DNA from: JAGVSR01 sp963750715
GTDB lineage: Bacteria; Pseudomonadota; Alphaproteobacteria; Rhizobiales; Hyphomicrobiaceae
NCBI GenBank assembly: GCA_963750715.1
Contig: CAVVRP010000014.1
Location: 124,001 to 188,000 of the forward strand
Direction of reading: 5' to 3'
DNA length: 64,000 bases
A program made the translations under genes and the position numbers. The notes under the pieces are model-generated. The model saw nothing but the letters and a program-made list of their open reading frames with translations. It was not told the DNA's origin and made no database searches. Below, one piece after another: positions 54,264 through 63,722 of the stretch (position 1 is the stretch's first letter; every line of letters starts with the position of its first letter).

Positions 54264-55529
54264 ATGGGCGCAACAGATCCCGCAGCGGACCTCGGACCCG
54301 ACGTGAGCAAGCGCATTCTCTTAATTATTGGTGGAGGTATCGCGGCTTACAAGTCGCTCGACCTGGTGCGCCGGCTGAAGGAGCGGGGATACGGCGTCCG
54401 GGGCGTCATGACCAGGGCGGCTCATGAATTCGTGACGCCCCTTTCGGTGGGCGCACTGACAAATGACCGGGTGTTCACCGATCTGTTCGACCTCGATGAC
54501 GAGCGCGAGATCGGCCATATCCGACTGTCGCGCGACGCCGATCTGATCATCGTGGCGCCGGCCACAGCCGACCTCCTCGCCAAGATGACCGGCGGACACG
54601 CCAACGATCTCGCCTCAGCCGTGCTCCTCGCCACCGACAAGCCTGTACTGGCAGCGCCCGCCATGAACCCGAGCATGTGGCTACATCCAGCGACTGTGCG
54701 CAACATCCGCCAACTGACCAGTGACGGCATCAAGTTCATCGGCCCAAATTCCGGGGAAATGGCCGAGCGCGGGGAAGCGGGGCCCGGACGAATGGCCGAG
54801 CCGCTGCAGATCGCGGAGGCAGCGGAGCGTCTCCTCGAGGCGTCGCCCCACCACCCTGCGGGACCACTTGCCGGCCGCCACGTCCTCGTCACGAGCGGGC
54901 CGACGCATGAGCCGATCGATCCGGTGCGCTACATTGCCAATCGTTCATCGGGAAAGCAGGGTCATGCCCTTGCGGCGGCGGCCGCCGCCCTTGGAGCGCG
55001 TGTGACGCTGGTGACGGGACCGGTGACGCTGCCCGATCCAGTGGGCGTCAGGGTCGTCAGGATCGAGACCGCACGCGACATGCTGTCGGCGGTCGAGACG
55101 GCATTGCCGGCCGATGTCGCCATACTGGCAGCAGCCGTAGCGGACTGGCGGGTCGAGACGGAAGCCGCCGAAAAAATCAAGAAGGGCTCAAAGGGCCCGC
55201 CGCAGCTCGGTCTGTGCGAGAATCCTGACATTCTGCGCAATCTGGCCGCGCGTACGCCTCGTCGTCCTGCGCTCGTCATCGGCTTTGCAGCGGAGACCGG
55301 GAGCGTCGTGGCCAACGCAATAGCTAAGCGAAAGAACAAAGGGGCCGACTGGATCATCGCCAATGATGTGGGCAAGGAGACGAGCATATTCGGCGGCGAC
55401 CACAACACGGTCCACCTGGTCACGGCGGATGGCATTGAAAGCTGGCCTTCTCTCGCTAAGGACGAGGTTGCCCGACGGCTCGTGGCACGCGCAGCAGAAT
55501 TTCTCGACGTGAACCAGGTCCTCATCTGA
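54264..55529 (+). CDS. coaBC: Bifunctional phosphopantothenoylcysteine decarboxylase / phosphopantothenate-cysteine ligase
   Basis: The N-terminal CoaC half has GGGIAAYKSLDLVRRL (flavin phosphate loop), the HIRLSRDADLIIVAPATADL region, and AAPAMNPSMW with the decarboxylase signature. The C-terminal CoaB half contains VLVTSGPTHEPIDPVRYI and NRSSGKQGHALAAAAAALGA, and later IIANDVGKETSIFGGDHN. Together they convert 4'-phosphopantothenate to 4'-phosphopantetheine for CoA. ATG 54264 is used; GTG 54303 (SKRILLIIGGG) is an alternative with no better ribosome site. The stop overlaps the start of dut (TGATG), so the two are co-translated. Confidence 0.97.
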   Translation: MGATDPAADLGPDVSKRILLIIGGGIAAYKSLDLVRRLKERGYGVRGVMTRAAHEFVTPLSVGALTNDRVFTDLFDLDDEREIGHIRLSRDADLIIVAPATADLLAKMTGGHANDLASAVLLATDKPVLAAPAMNPSMWLHPATVRNIRQLTSDGIKFIGPNSGEMAERGEAGPGRMAEPLQIAEAAERLLEASPHHPAGPLAGRHVLVTSGPTHEPIDPVRYIANRSSGKQGHALAAAAAALGARVTLVTGPVTLPDPVGVRVVRIETARDMLSAVETALPADVAILAAAVADWRVETEAAEKIKKGSKGPPQLGLCENPDILRNLAARTPRRPALVIGFAAETGSVVANAIAKRKNKGADWIIANDVGKETSIFGGDHNTVHLVTADGIESWPSLAKDEVARRLVARAAEFLDVNQVLI

Positions 55530-56092
55530 TGCCAAAGCCGACGCCCCCGGCCCGGCCCGTCGTCCGCGTGCAGCGCCTTGCCCACGCGGAGGGCCTCGCG
55601 CTTCCCACGTATCACTCCGCCGAAGCAGCGGGCGCGGATCTTGTCGCGGCTGTCGGCGAAGGCGAACCGATGATCCTGGCCGCCGGCGCCCGCGCGCTTG
55701 TTCCAACCGGCCTCGTCATGGAGTTGCCTCTCGGCACGGAAGCGCAGGTGCGACCGCGCTCGAGTCTCGCCCTCAAGCACGGCGTCACGGTGCTGAACAG
55801 TCCCGGCACCATCGACAGCGACTATCGCGGGGAGGTGAAGGTTCTGCTGGCCAACCTTGGAGATGTGCCGTTCGAGATCCGACGCGGCGAACGCATCGCG
55901 CAATTGGTTATCGCCCCGGTCACTCAGGCGACATTCAAGTCCGCAATGAGCCTTTCCGCGACGGAGCGCGGCGGCGGCGGCTTCGGTTCAACCGGTACGG
56001 CCGCCGCCAAGCAGAAATCGCCGGATGCGCGAAAAAGAACCGGCTTGCCCGCAAAGCCACAACCTGCGCAGCGTGGACCGGGCAAAAGATGA
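55529..56092 (+). CDS. dut: dUTP diphosphatase
   Basis: All five trimeric dUTPase motifs are visible: AEAAGADLVAA, QVRPRSSLALKHG (with the pyrophosphate-binding Ser), VLNSPGTIDSDYRGEV (catalytic Asp), RRGERIAQLV and the C-terminal closing RGGGGFGSTG. The enzyme removes dUTP and supplies dUMP. A 30-residue Ala/Lys/Pro-rich extension after the last motif is longer than usual and probably disordered. Linkage to coaBC is common in alphaproteobacteria. Confidence 0.96.
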   Translation: MPKPTPPARPVVRVQRLAHAEGLALPTYHSAEAAGADLVAAVGEGEPMILAAGARALVPTGLVMELPLGTEAQVRPRSSLALKHGVTVLNSPGTIDSDYRGEVKVLLANLGDVPFEIRRGERIAQLVIAPVTQATFKSAMSLSATERGGGGFGSTGTAAAKQKSPDARKRTGLPAKPQPAQRGPGKR

Positions 56093-56169
56093 CGTCATGG
56101 GGAAAATTTTTCTCTGAAATTCTAGCCGGCCGCAGTCCGTTTGCAACAAAGCGTCATTGCAGGCTCTCC

Positions 56170-56192
56170 ATAGGGAAGGCTATTTCCTCTAT
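56170..56192. promoter_or_regulatory. Imperfect inverted repeat upstream of cysK
   Basis: ATAGGGAA (56170-56177) and TTCCTCTAT (56184-56192) are roughly complementary and lie about 37 bases before cysK. It could be an operator for a sulfur-responsive (Rrf2/CymR-like) regulator; weak evidence. Confidence 0.3.
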
Positions 56193-56228
56193 CTGCCATA
56201 AACCCCGACGCGAAAGAGCGGTTCAGCC

Positions 56229-57233
56229 ATGAACGAAGTTCCAGACATCAAGACCCTCAAGGCCACGGCATCCTGGGGCCGCGGACGGGTCTACAACGAC
56301 ATCACGGAAACGATCGGCCACACACCGCTGGTGCGCCTTGCCAAGGTCGGCAAACAGGCCGGCGCGAGAGCCGACATCCTGCTGAAGCTCGAGTTCTTCA
56401 ATCCGCTGTCGAGCGTGAAGGACCGTATCGGCGTGTCGATGATCGACGTGCTCGAAGCACGCGGCCAGATCACGCCCGGCAAGAGTACGCTGATCGAACC
56501 GACCTCGGGCAACACCGGCATTGCCCTCGCCTTCGTCGCCGCCGCGCGGGGCTACAAGCTGGTTTTGATCATGCCTGAATCGATGTCGATCGAACGGCGC
56601 AAGATCCTCTGGCATCTGGGCGCGGAACTCGTTCTGACGCCGGCGGCAGGCGGCATGCCGGCAGCGATCGCGAAAGCCAACGAGATGTTGGCGACGATCC
56701 CGAGCGCGGTTCAGCCGAGCCAGTTCGAAAACCCCGCCAACCCCGCCGTGCATGAGCGCACGACGGCGGAAGAAATCTGGAATGACACCGGCGGCAAAGT
56801 CGATGCCGTCGTCGTCGGAGTTGGCACGGGCGGCACGCTGACCGGCGTCGGCCGCGTCCTGAAGAAGCGCAATCCCAACATCAAGATCATCGCGGTCGAG
56901 CCGACAGGCAGTCCGGTGTTGTCGGGCGGCGGCCGCGGGCCACACAAGATCCAGGGCATCGGCGCGGGCTTCGTTCCGGCCGTCCTTGACACGGGGCTGA
57001 TCGATGAGATCGTCACCGTATCCAACGAACAGGCGTTTGATGTATCGCGCCTCGTCGCCAAGATCGAAGGCATCCCCGGCGGCATCTCGACTGGGGCCAA
57101 CGTAGCTGCCGCGATTTCCGTGGCGACGCGCGAGAACATGGCCGGCAAGATCATCGTGACATTCGCGCCGTCAAGCGCGGAGCGCTACTACTCGAGCGAA
57201 CTGTTCCTCGATCCGCTCGGCGGCAAGAGCTGA
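56229..57233 (+). CDS. cysK: Cysteine synthase A (O-acetylserine sulfhydrylase)
   Basis: The PLP lysine is in NPLSSVKDRIGVSMI (K in S-V-K-D-R), with the substrate loop EPTSGNTGIALAFVAAARG and the PLP-phosphate loop VGTGGTLTGVGRVLKKRNP. The length of 334 is slightly above the usual 310-320, through an N-terminal extension (NEVPDIKTLKATASWGRGRVY). CysK makes cysteine from O-acetylserine and sulfide. The last helix of the paralogue CBS is absent, so CysK rather than cystathionine beta-synthase. A strong terminator follows. Confidence 0.96.
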   Translation: MNEVPDIKTLKATASWGRGRVYNDITETIGHTPLVRLAKVGKQAGARADILLKLEFFNPLSSVKDRIGVSMIDVLEARGQITPGKSTLIEPTSGNTGIALAFVAAARGYKLVLIMPESMSIERRKILWHLGAELVLTPAAGGMPAAIAKANEMLATIPSAVQPSQFENPANPAVHERTTAEEIWNDTGGKVDAVVVGVGTGGTLTGVGRVLKKRNPNIKIIAVEPTGSPVLSGGGRGPHKIQGIGAGFVPAVLDTGLIDEIVTVSNEQAFDVSRLVAKIEGIPGGISTGANVAAAISVATRENMAGKIIVTFAPSSAERYYSSELFLDPLGGKS

Positions 57234-57260
57234 GCTCACTCGATGCGCTGAGATAACGAA

Positions 57261-57291
57261 GCCGGACCGAAAGGTCCGGCCTCTTTCGTTT
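57261..57291 (+). terminator. Rho-independent terminator after cysK
   Basis: GCCGGACC (57261-57268), loop GAAA, GGTCCGGC (57273-57280), then CTCTTTCGTTT. It lies between the convergent cysK and SDR genes and could serve both. Confidence 0.85.
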
Positions 57292-58058
57292 CAGACGGCC
57301 GTGAAGCAGTTGTCGACGAACAGATGCGTGCCGCTGATGAAGCTCGCTTCGTCGCTGGCGAGGAACAGCGCGGCGCGCGCGACTTCTTCGGGTTCGCACA
57401 GACGGCCCTGCTGGACGGCGATTGCGGCGTCAGACATGTCGACGCCGAGCGCGCTCAGTTCCTTCACTTCGCGCAGGCCGTGCGGCGTCTTGACGAAGCC
57501 CGGGCACACCGTGTTGCAGCGAATGTTGTGATCGCGGTACTCGACGGCGATCGACTGGGCGAACATGTGGCAGGCGCCCTTGGTCGCGTTGTAGAACACC
57601 TCGCGCGGCGTCGCTGCAATCGCGGAGATCGATGACGTGCAAACGATCGAGCCGCCGCCGGCTGCAAGCATCCCCGGCAGCACGGCGCGCGTCATCAGGT
57701 ACATGCTGGTGACGTTGACGGCCATCAGCCATTCCCACTCCGCCAGCGTGCATTCGAGGAACGGTTTGATGATGATGGTGCCGGCATGATTGAACAGCAC
57801 GGTGATGTTGCCGTACTCCGCCATCACGGCTTTGACCGCGGCGTCGACTTCGTCGGCGTTGGAGACATCCGCCTTCGCGAACATGGCCGTGCCGCCTGCG
57901 GCGCGAATCTCCTTCACCACCGCATGTCCCGCCTCTTCGTTGCGGTCGATAACGCCGACTATTGCGCCCTCCGCCGCGAACAGCCTCGAAGATGCGCCAC
58001 CCATACCGGTCGCGCCGCCTGAAATGAGCGCCACCTTTCCTGCCAGACGGCCTGCCAT
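57291..58058 (-). CDS. Short-chain dehydrogenase/reductase (SDR)
   Basis: The protein has the classical SDR features: NAD(P)-binding GGATGMGGASSRLFAAEG, ADVSNADEVDAAV, LFNHAGTI (N-x-A-G variant), catalytic Ser in TSSIS, YNATK (Tyr and Lys) and the closing LFVDNCFTAV. At 255 residues it belongs to the large short-chain classical group acting on alcohols, sugars or acyl groups. The Asp-containing VIDRNEE after the second strand favours NAD over NADP. It is downstream of the APC permease, EutBC and EutA on the same strand, so an alcohol or aldehyde-linked role in ethanolamine breakdown is conceivable but unproven. Confidence 0.93.
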   Translation of the reverse strand: MAGRLAGKVALISGGATGMGGASSRLFAAEGAIVGVIDRNEEAGHAVVKEIRAAGGTAMFAKADVSNADEVDAAVKAVMAEYGNITVLFNHAGTIIIKPFLECTLAEWEWLMAVNVTSMYLMTRAVLPGMLAAGGGSIVCTSSISAIAATPREVFYNATKGACHMFAQSIAVEYRDHNIRCNTVCPGFVKTPHGLREVKELSALGVDMSDAAIAVQQGRLCEPEEVARAALFLASDEASFISGTHLFVDNCFTAV

Positions 58059-58112
58059 GTCTCGTTCCCCTTGCTGTGAAAAGCCTGCGTTATGACATTG
58101 TAGAACGGCAAT

Positions 58113-58136
58113 GGGCCGGATCGGAAGATCCGGCCC
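58113..58136 (-). terminator. Hairpin downstream of the permease gene
   Basis: GGGCCGGATC-GGAA-GATCCGGCCC is a perfect 10-bp stem, 26 bases beyond the permease stop. On the minus strand no T-run follows, so it may be a weak terminator or a processing site between permease and SDR. Confidence 0.45.
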
Positions 58137-58162
58137 ACCTTTCTCGTGTCAAGTTTGGCGGT

Positions 58163-59723
58163 TTAGCCGGCCCCGCCGAGGGCTGCTTCGGCCTTGGCGA
58201 TCTCGGCTTGGCGGCGCTTGATCTCGTCGCCGATGGGCGGACCCTTGAAGCGGCGGTTCTCAAACAGCACCCAGATCAGGAGCGACAGCACAAGGAATCC
58301 GACGGTGATCTCCAGTGCCCAGTCGTTCGGCGGCTGGATACCGGCGTAGAACATCAGCGCCATGGAAATGATGCACAGGATCGCGACAATCCGGAACAAG
58401 AAGCCACCCATGCTCCACGGACCTGGCTTCGGCCACTTCGGCCCACCGTAGGCAAACAGCCCGAGGAGGATCGGCAGCGCGAACGACAGGAACAGGAAGA
58501 TGACCGTGCACGAGACGACGATCGAGTAGGCCGGCGTTCCGGCGATGGTGATCGACGACGTGAACCAGACAAACAGGACCGAAAAGATCGAGCCTGCCCA
58601 GATTGCATTCACCGGCGTGCGCCACCTCGGACTGACCTTGGCCAGGGGACCGGAAATGCCGGGAATGCCATCGTCGCGCGAGAAAGCATAGAGCATGCGA
58701 GACACGGACGTGACCGTTGCAAGGCCGCACAGGAGCTGCGAGACAAAAATCAGCGCATAGAGTGCGATGCGGATACCTTCCGGAACGCGCTCATTCATCG
58801 CCCAGAAGAACACATTCCAGCCCTGCTTGGCAGCGTCGTCCATGTTCGGGATCATCAGCACGAACGCGCACAGCATCAGATAGCCGAATAGACTGGACCA
58901 GATCACCGACGTAACCATGCCCTTGGGCAGGGCCATTGCCGCGTTCTTGGTTTCTTCGGCCGTGTGCGCCGAGGCATCGTATCCCGTGATGGTATAAATC
59001 GGCAGTAACAGACCGACGAGGAACGCCATCTGCATGGAGATGGCGTTCGGCCAGACGGCACTGGCTCCTTCGGTCCCTGTGTAGTTCGTGAAGGTGAACA
59101 ACCGCGCAAATTCGTAGCTCGGCGCAAAGTAGAGGCACACGGCGGTCAGCAAAATCGCGCCGAGGAAGATGATATAGCCAGCGATGTCCGTGAGTTTCGT
59201 CGTGAGGCCAATGCCGAAGTGATTGAACAGCGCCTGCAATGCGGTGATCAGGGCGACGAAGCCAACACGCGTCATCAGATTGTCTTCGAGCCCTAACATG
59301 GGACCGAAAGCCCCGAAGAAGAAGTAAAAAGTGCCAACGTTGATGGCGCCGAGTACGGTGATGAGGCCAAGCAGGTTCAGCCACGCGGAAAGCCAGCCCG
59401 TGAAGCGGTTGCCGAGGATCGAGCCCCAGTGGTAGAGGCCACCGGCAGTCGGATAAGCTGATCCTATTTGCGCCAGGCCGAGCGCGAACACCAGCGACAT
59501 GAGGCACGCCGACCGGCCAGCCGATGCCGATGGCAGCACCGCCGACGCCGGACGTTGCCTGACCGAGCGAATTGATGCCGCCCGACAGAATGCAGATGAT
59601 CGAGAAGGAGATGGCGAAGTTCTGGAAAGTTCCCATGCTTCGCGACAGTTCTTGCGCATAGCCCATTTCGTGAAGGACTTTGACGTCCTGATCGTGAACG
59701 TGGTCGTTGGCGTTTCGAGACAT
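58163..59723 (-). pseudogene. APC-superfamily amino acid/ethanolamine permease with one frameshift
   Basis: The frame from ATG 59723 (GGGGA eight bases upstream) gives HVHDQDVKVLHEMGYAQELS, then MGTFQNFAISFSIICILSGG and GIGWPVG. One extra base near 59511 then breaks it. The other frame continues with CLMSLVFALGLAQIGSAYPT, AGGLYHWGSILGNRF and eleven further helices to the stop at 58163. In that second frame the region upstream of the shift is not conserved, which shows it is not the true N-terminus. The repaired protein is about 519 residues with the APC fold (12 TM), close to bacterial permeases for amino acids, GABA or ethanolamine. Position just after fused EutBC supports ethanolamine. Confidence 0.88.
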
Positions 59724-59919
59724 TTTTTATTCCCCATCCCCTGTGGCGGCGGCCCTTATCGACCGAAACCGAGCACTTTGCCGTCAACCATCCCCAGTCG
59801 CCGGCACGCGCGAAGCGATGATGAGTTGCGTCGCCAGCACATGTCAATCACGCGTGGCCATAACAGGCCGAAAATGCATCAGTTGCTGCCGCAATACGCA
59901 GCAATCGTCCCGCGTCTCG

Positions 59920-62121
59920 TCATGTTTTCCGAACTGACGACGCGTTCAGCGCCTTTTCCAGACGATTGCCTGCCGCCTTTAAATGGAGAATTTGACGGGC
60001 TCGTTCTGCGATCAGGCTGCCGGCCTCCACCGGAGGCAGCCCGCCCCGATAAATGTTGGAGATGACGGTGTATTCGTAGCGGATATCCGAATTGCCGCTG
60101 AACGAGATCGCATCGCGGCGCGCGTCATCGTCGGTGAGGCGATACGCGAGATAGGCAGACATGCTCCGTGATGCCATGGCGTCACCGCCCGGCCGCTCGC
60201 CGATTAGGTTGATGATAAGCTTGGGACCCAGCGCATCGCCCACGGCCTCAGCGAGCTTGACGCGGCCGTACGGCGCCAGGATCGGCTGGCCGACGTTGAT
60301 GCGCTGCCGGTCGAGACCGTCGAGAAGCACAGGGAGCAGTTCGGGAATATTGTGGTGGACGGCCTCGGCGCTCAGCCCATCCGAGACGATGATCTGGACA
60401 TCGGCCGATTCCGGCAACATCGCGACCAGGGCGTCTTCGGCCAGCTTGGCTCCGCTTTCGGGCCGGTCGAGATGGACCTCCTTGGTATCGGCCGCCGTCC
60501 TGATGCGGCGAAAATCGAATCCGGCCAGCCGTTCCGGCGCGATCTCGGCGTACGTGGCATCGCGCGCCGCTGCAAGATTGGCCTTGACGGCGCGCGAGAC
60601 GTGCTCGGCCGGACGCGGCCCCGCCGTCTCGAAACCGTAGGCCGCCGGCATTCCCGACAGCAGTCGCGCGAACTCGGCGTCCGAACCGCAGAAAATTCGG
60701 GGATTGCCCCAGTTCGGCCCCCGCTCGATCTCGCCGTCCTCGCCGCGCACGAAGATGCCGCGCGAGATGGCCCATTCCAGATACTCGGGCGCGGGTTTGA
60801 GACCGTGGATTTCCCGCAGCGTCTGATCGTCGTGCCCGCAGGTGTCGAAATAGGCGAGCATGCGGTCGATGCTCAGATGCACGTCCATGAAGAAGTTCGC
60901 GCCAGCGGCGGTCAGCAACTCGGTCGCGATTTGCTGGCCCTCCATCGTGATCTCGGAATGGAGCGTGTAGCAGGGCGCCATGCCCATCGGCAAGCCCATC
61001 AGCTTGCCCATGAAATGGTCCTGAAGATTGGACACAATCATTTCGAAGTTGGACCGGTGCGTCTCCGGCCCGATGAAGCCGGTGACATTGTTAACCATGA
61101 AGGGGTCGTAGCGCCGGGCCAGCCCGTAGCAGAGTGCCTCGCAGGTCGTCATGTCGATGCCGTTGTGCTTGCCGTAGGTGAGTTCGCTGCCCTGACCCGT
61201 CTCGAAGTACATAAATTGCTCGGCGGTTCCAGCGAGCGGACCCCTCTCGGCCATCGTGCGGTAGGCCTCATCCAAAACATCGACGGTGCAGTCGAATTCC
61301 TCGGTCAATGTTCGCTCGGTGCCGGCGAGGCTTTGAAACATGATCTCGACCGGTGCGCCCTGTTCCAGGCACGCCATCTGCGTCTTGACGTGAGACAGCA
61401 CGCAGATCTGCGTCGGCGCCCCGGTGGCGCGGCGCAGGCTATCCAGATGGCGCAGGATCGAGCCAATGTTGTCGACCGTGTCGATGGCCGGGTTGAGCCC
61501 GATCAACGCATCGCCGCTGCCGACCGAGAGTCCGGCATAGACCAGAAGCGTGATCGTACCGAGGTCGTCGGTAGGATGGTTCGGCTGCAGGCGCGACGAC
61601 AACGTTCCTGGCAATCCGACGGCAGTGCGGGCCTTGCCGCTGCGTTTCAGCTTTTTGGCCGCGTAGACGAGTTCGTGCACATCCATGAGCTTGGCCAAGG
61701 CTGCCGCCATCACGCCAGTGAGGCCACGGCAGAGGGCACGCGCCTGCGATGGCTTCGAGGCCAGGATCCTGTTCTTCAAGTCACCGACCGTCAGGCCCGC
61801 GATACCTGAGAATACACCAAGGTCGATGTCGTAATTGACCCGCATGATGCTATCGACCCGGCCGGCGGCGTCGGTGAGAGGCCGGTCGTACAGGTGCTGC
61901 AGCGTCAGCCCCGACAGAATGGAACGCGCCGCCTCGCGTTCGACCTCGTCCCTTGCCGCCATTCCGCTTAGCCGATCGCCCGCTTTTTGAAGGTCCGCCG
62001 CGCCGAGCAGCGCCTTCAGACCCCGGAATGAGAACGGGCGGTCGAAAAGGGTGACCTCGTAGACCTGGTCGGGCTTGGGATTGGCAACCGGGATCTCGTT
62101 GAGCGGCTTCAGCGCGATCAT
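59920..62121 (-). CDS. Fused ethanolamine ammonia-lyase EutB-EutC
   Basis: Residues 1 to about 490 are EutB: KNRILASKPSQARALCRGLT near the start, MFQSLAGTERTLTEEFDC (261-278), the active-site segment FETGQGSELTYGKHNGIDMT (306-325), RSNFEMIVSNLQDHFMGKLM and LREIHGLKPAPEYLEWAI. Residues about 498-720 are EutC: AGPRPAEHV, VQIIVSDGLSAEAVHHNI, APYGRVKLAEAVGDALG, NLIGERPGGDAMASRSMSAY and NIYRGGLPPVEAGSLIAE. The usual EutC N-terminal stretch (about 90 residues) is absent and the two join directly. EAL converts ethanolamine to acetaldehyde and ammonia with adenosylcobalamin in the cytoplasm. EutA follows upstream in the operon. No microcompartment genes are near. Confidence 0.95.
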   Translation of the reverse strand: MIALKPLNEIPVANPKPDQVYEVTLFDRPFSFRGLKALLGAADLQKAGDRLSGMAARDEVEREAARSILSGLTLQHLYDRPLTDAAGRVDSIMRVNYDIDLGVFSGIAGLTVGDLKNRILASKPSQARALCRGLTGVMAAALAKLMDVHELVYAAKKLKRSGKARTAVGLPGTLSSRLQPNHPTDDLGTITLLVYAGLSVGSGDALIGLNPAIDTVDNIGSILRHLDSLRRATGAPTQICVLSHVKTQMACLEQGAPVEIMFQSLAGTERTLTEEFDCTVDVLDEAYRTMAERGPLAGTAEQFMYFETGQGSELTYGKHNGIDMTTCEALCYGLARRYDPFMVNNVTGFIGPETHRSNFEMIVSNLQDHFMGKLMGLPMGMAPCYTLHSEITMEGQQIATELLTAAGANFFMDVHLSIDRMLAYFDTCGHDDQTLREIHGLKPAPEYLEWAISRGIFVRGEDGEIERGPNWGNPRIFCGSDAEFARLLSGMPAAYGFETAGPRPAEHVSRAVKANLAAARDATYAEIAPERLAGFDFRRIRTAADTKEVHLDRPESGAKLAEDALVAMLPESADVQIIVSDGLSAEAVHHNIPELLPVLLDGLDRQRINVGQPILAPYGRVKLAEAVGDALGPKLIINLIGERPGGDAMASRSMSAYLAYRLTDDDARRDAISFSGNSDIRYEYTVISNIYRGGLPPVEAGSLIAERARQILHLKAAGNRLEKALNASSVRKT

Positions 62122-62159
62122 GTACTATCTCCTGGGTCGTGGTCGGTGCCTTGGTCGCA

Positions 62160-63620
62160 TCAATTTCCGGCCTGCGGGTTCGCGCACGCCGTCATGCCGT
62201 AGAACGAGACCGGGACGACGCCGTGGCGCGGCCGTCCGAGGTTGACGAACTGCGCATCGCGCACCGGGATCTCGTCGATGACAACAAGGTTGTGATGCCC
62301 CTGCTGCCACCCGGTTGCGTAATTGCCGATCGCCTTTCCGGCATTCGCGGTTGTCAGCAAGACTATAGCGTGACCGTTGGTTTCGACAGAGGCCAGCGCC
62401 TTGCCAAGATCGAGGCCGAAAGTCCTGACTCCGTCCAGGGCCGGGTGAGCGTCCGGCCAGACAATCTGCAGGCAGGCGCCGCGCGGCGCGACGGCCGCGA
62501 GGGTCACGGCCGCCTGTAGCGTCGCGACGTCAGCGGGTGCGGTCAACGACGCGACGACCGGGAGGTCGCGCAGTGGCAGGACTTCAGGTCGGGGAAGGAA
62601 TAACGTGGTGCCTGAGACTTCCGTGCTGTGCAGCGTCAACCCCTGCACTGTGGCCCGGCCGCCTGTTTCGGGCCTAAACTCAGTAAGGTCCCGCCTCAAG
62701 CGGGGTGACTCCAGAATGCCATAGGCCAGCTCGATGCCGAGATCACCGTATGCCGTGGTCGATGGGCGCGGCGCACCGCACACGACGGCGTAGACGATTT
62801 CACCGACGCCGCCGGAGAATGTTACAACGGCCTCGTCTGCCGCAGCGGTTTCGAAAGGTACCTGGTCGATTGCCCTGCCGGCGGGTGTTGCGAAGAAGCC
62901 CCGGTCTCCTGTGACCAGCGCCTCGAGTCCGGCGACGAGATACGATACGATCTGCGACACGTCGCGATCTGGCAGGATCGAGCCGATGCTGGCGTCGATG
63001 CCAAGTTCCCTACAGATCGCCCGGCCGAAGTCCGTGACCGCGACAACTTCGAAGGTGCCGGGCGAAAAACGGAAATGGCGGGCGCCGATGAAGCAGCAAC
63101 CGGTGGAGTGCACGTTTCCGGCGAGCCCGAGCGCCGGATTCGTCGTGCCGCCGCCGATGTCGAGGTTGAGGATCGCCCGGTCGGGATAGGCACGCGACAG
63201 GCCGGAGACGCTACCCATGAAGGCGAGCCACGATTCAAAACGCGGGTCGTCCGCCGTCGCCACCACGGCTTCGCCGACTGTCTCTTCCACCAGGCGTGTC
63301 AGGGCATCCGCATTTTCCCGCCGGGCGGCAAGCCCGGTGACAATCGCACCGCCAGCGAACAACGACTCGCGATCGAGGCCCGCCTGATCGAGCCAACCCA
63401 GCAGCAGGTCTCGCACCGCCGCGATATCGATGGCTTCGCCCACGAACGGGGTGAACACGGGATCGGAGCGGTAGACGACTTGGGGCGTCGCAAACTCCAT
63501 GCGCCCGGTCGCGCAATTGACGCCCACGCCCGCGCGCGCGACGAGGGCGCTCGACGTCGTTGATCCGAAATCGAAACCGGCGAGAGTGACACGCCCACCG
63601 GCGGCGGAACCTTGGCTCAT
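62160..63620 (-). CDS. eutA: EutA, ethanolamine ammonia-lyase reactivating factor
   Basis: The 486-residue protein has an actin/hexokinase ATPase fold: phosphate 1 TLAGFDFGSTTSSALVARAG, phosphate 2 ILNLDIGGGTTNPALGLAGN, GDRGFFATPAGRAIDQV and the adenosine-side VTFSGGVGEIVY. EutA exchanges damaged cobalamin in EAL for fresh coenzyme using ATP. It is transcribed first, 38 bases before EutBC. The start at 63620 (MSQGSAAGGRVT) places the first motif normally. Divergent from moeB. Confidence 0.93.
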   Translation of the reverse strand: MSQGSAAGGRVTLAGFDFGSTTSSALVARAGVGVNCATGRMEFATPQVVYRSDPVFTPFVGEAIDIAAVRDLLLGWLDQAGLDRESLFAGGAIVTGLAARRENADALTRLVEETVGEAVVATADDPRFESWLAFMGSVSGLSRAYPDRAILNLDIGGGTTNPALGLAGNVHSTGCCFIGARHFRFSPGTFEVVAVTDFGRAICRELGIDASIGSILPDRDVSQIVSYLVAGLEALVTGDRGFFATPAGRAIDQVPFETAAADEAVVTFSGGVGEIVYAVVCGAPRPSTTAYGDLGIELAYGILESPRLRRDLTEFRPETGGRATVQGLTLHSTEVSGTTLFLPRPEVLPLRDLPVVASLTAPADVATLQAAVTLAAVAPRGACLQIVWPDAHPALDGVRTFGLDLGKALASVETNGHAIVLLTTANAGKAIGNYATGWQQGHHNLVVIDEIPVRDAQFVNLGRPRHGVVPVSFYGMTACANPQAGN

Positions 63621-63722
63621 ATGGGACCGCGCGTGCTAACCTACTGACGGAGATCGCTACACTAGCAACAGTACTACGTTCCTGCGAAACAATACGCCAA
63701 CCATTCAACCCGCGTAGCTGCC

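Noticed and set aside
60352..61809. 485-residue open frame on the plus strand opposite EutBC
   Set aside because: It is antisense to a fully conserved enzyme and shows Arg/His/Gly-rich, motif-free sequence; a shadow of GC-rich codon use.
57291..63620. Ethanolamine microcompartment locus
   Set aside because: No shell proteins, EutE, EutG or EutD in the window; only EutBC, EutA, a permease and an SDR.
59738..63722. Cobalamin riboswitch for the B12-dependent EutBC operon
   Set aside because: Intergenic stretches 59738-59919, 62122-62159 and 63621-63722 are short and I see no B12-box-like conserved core or the needed stem set.
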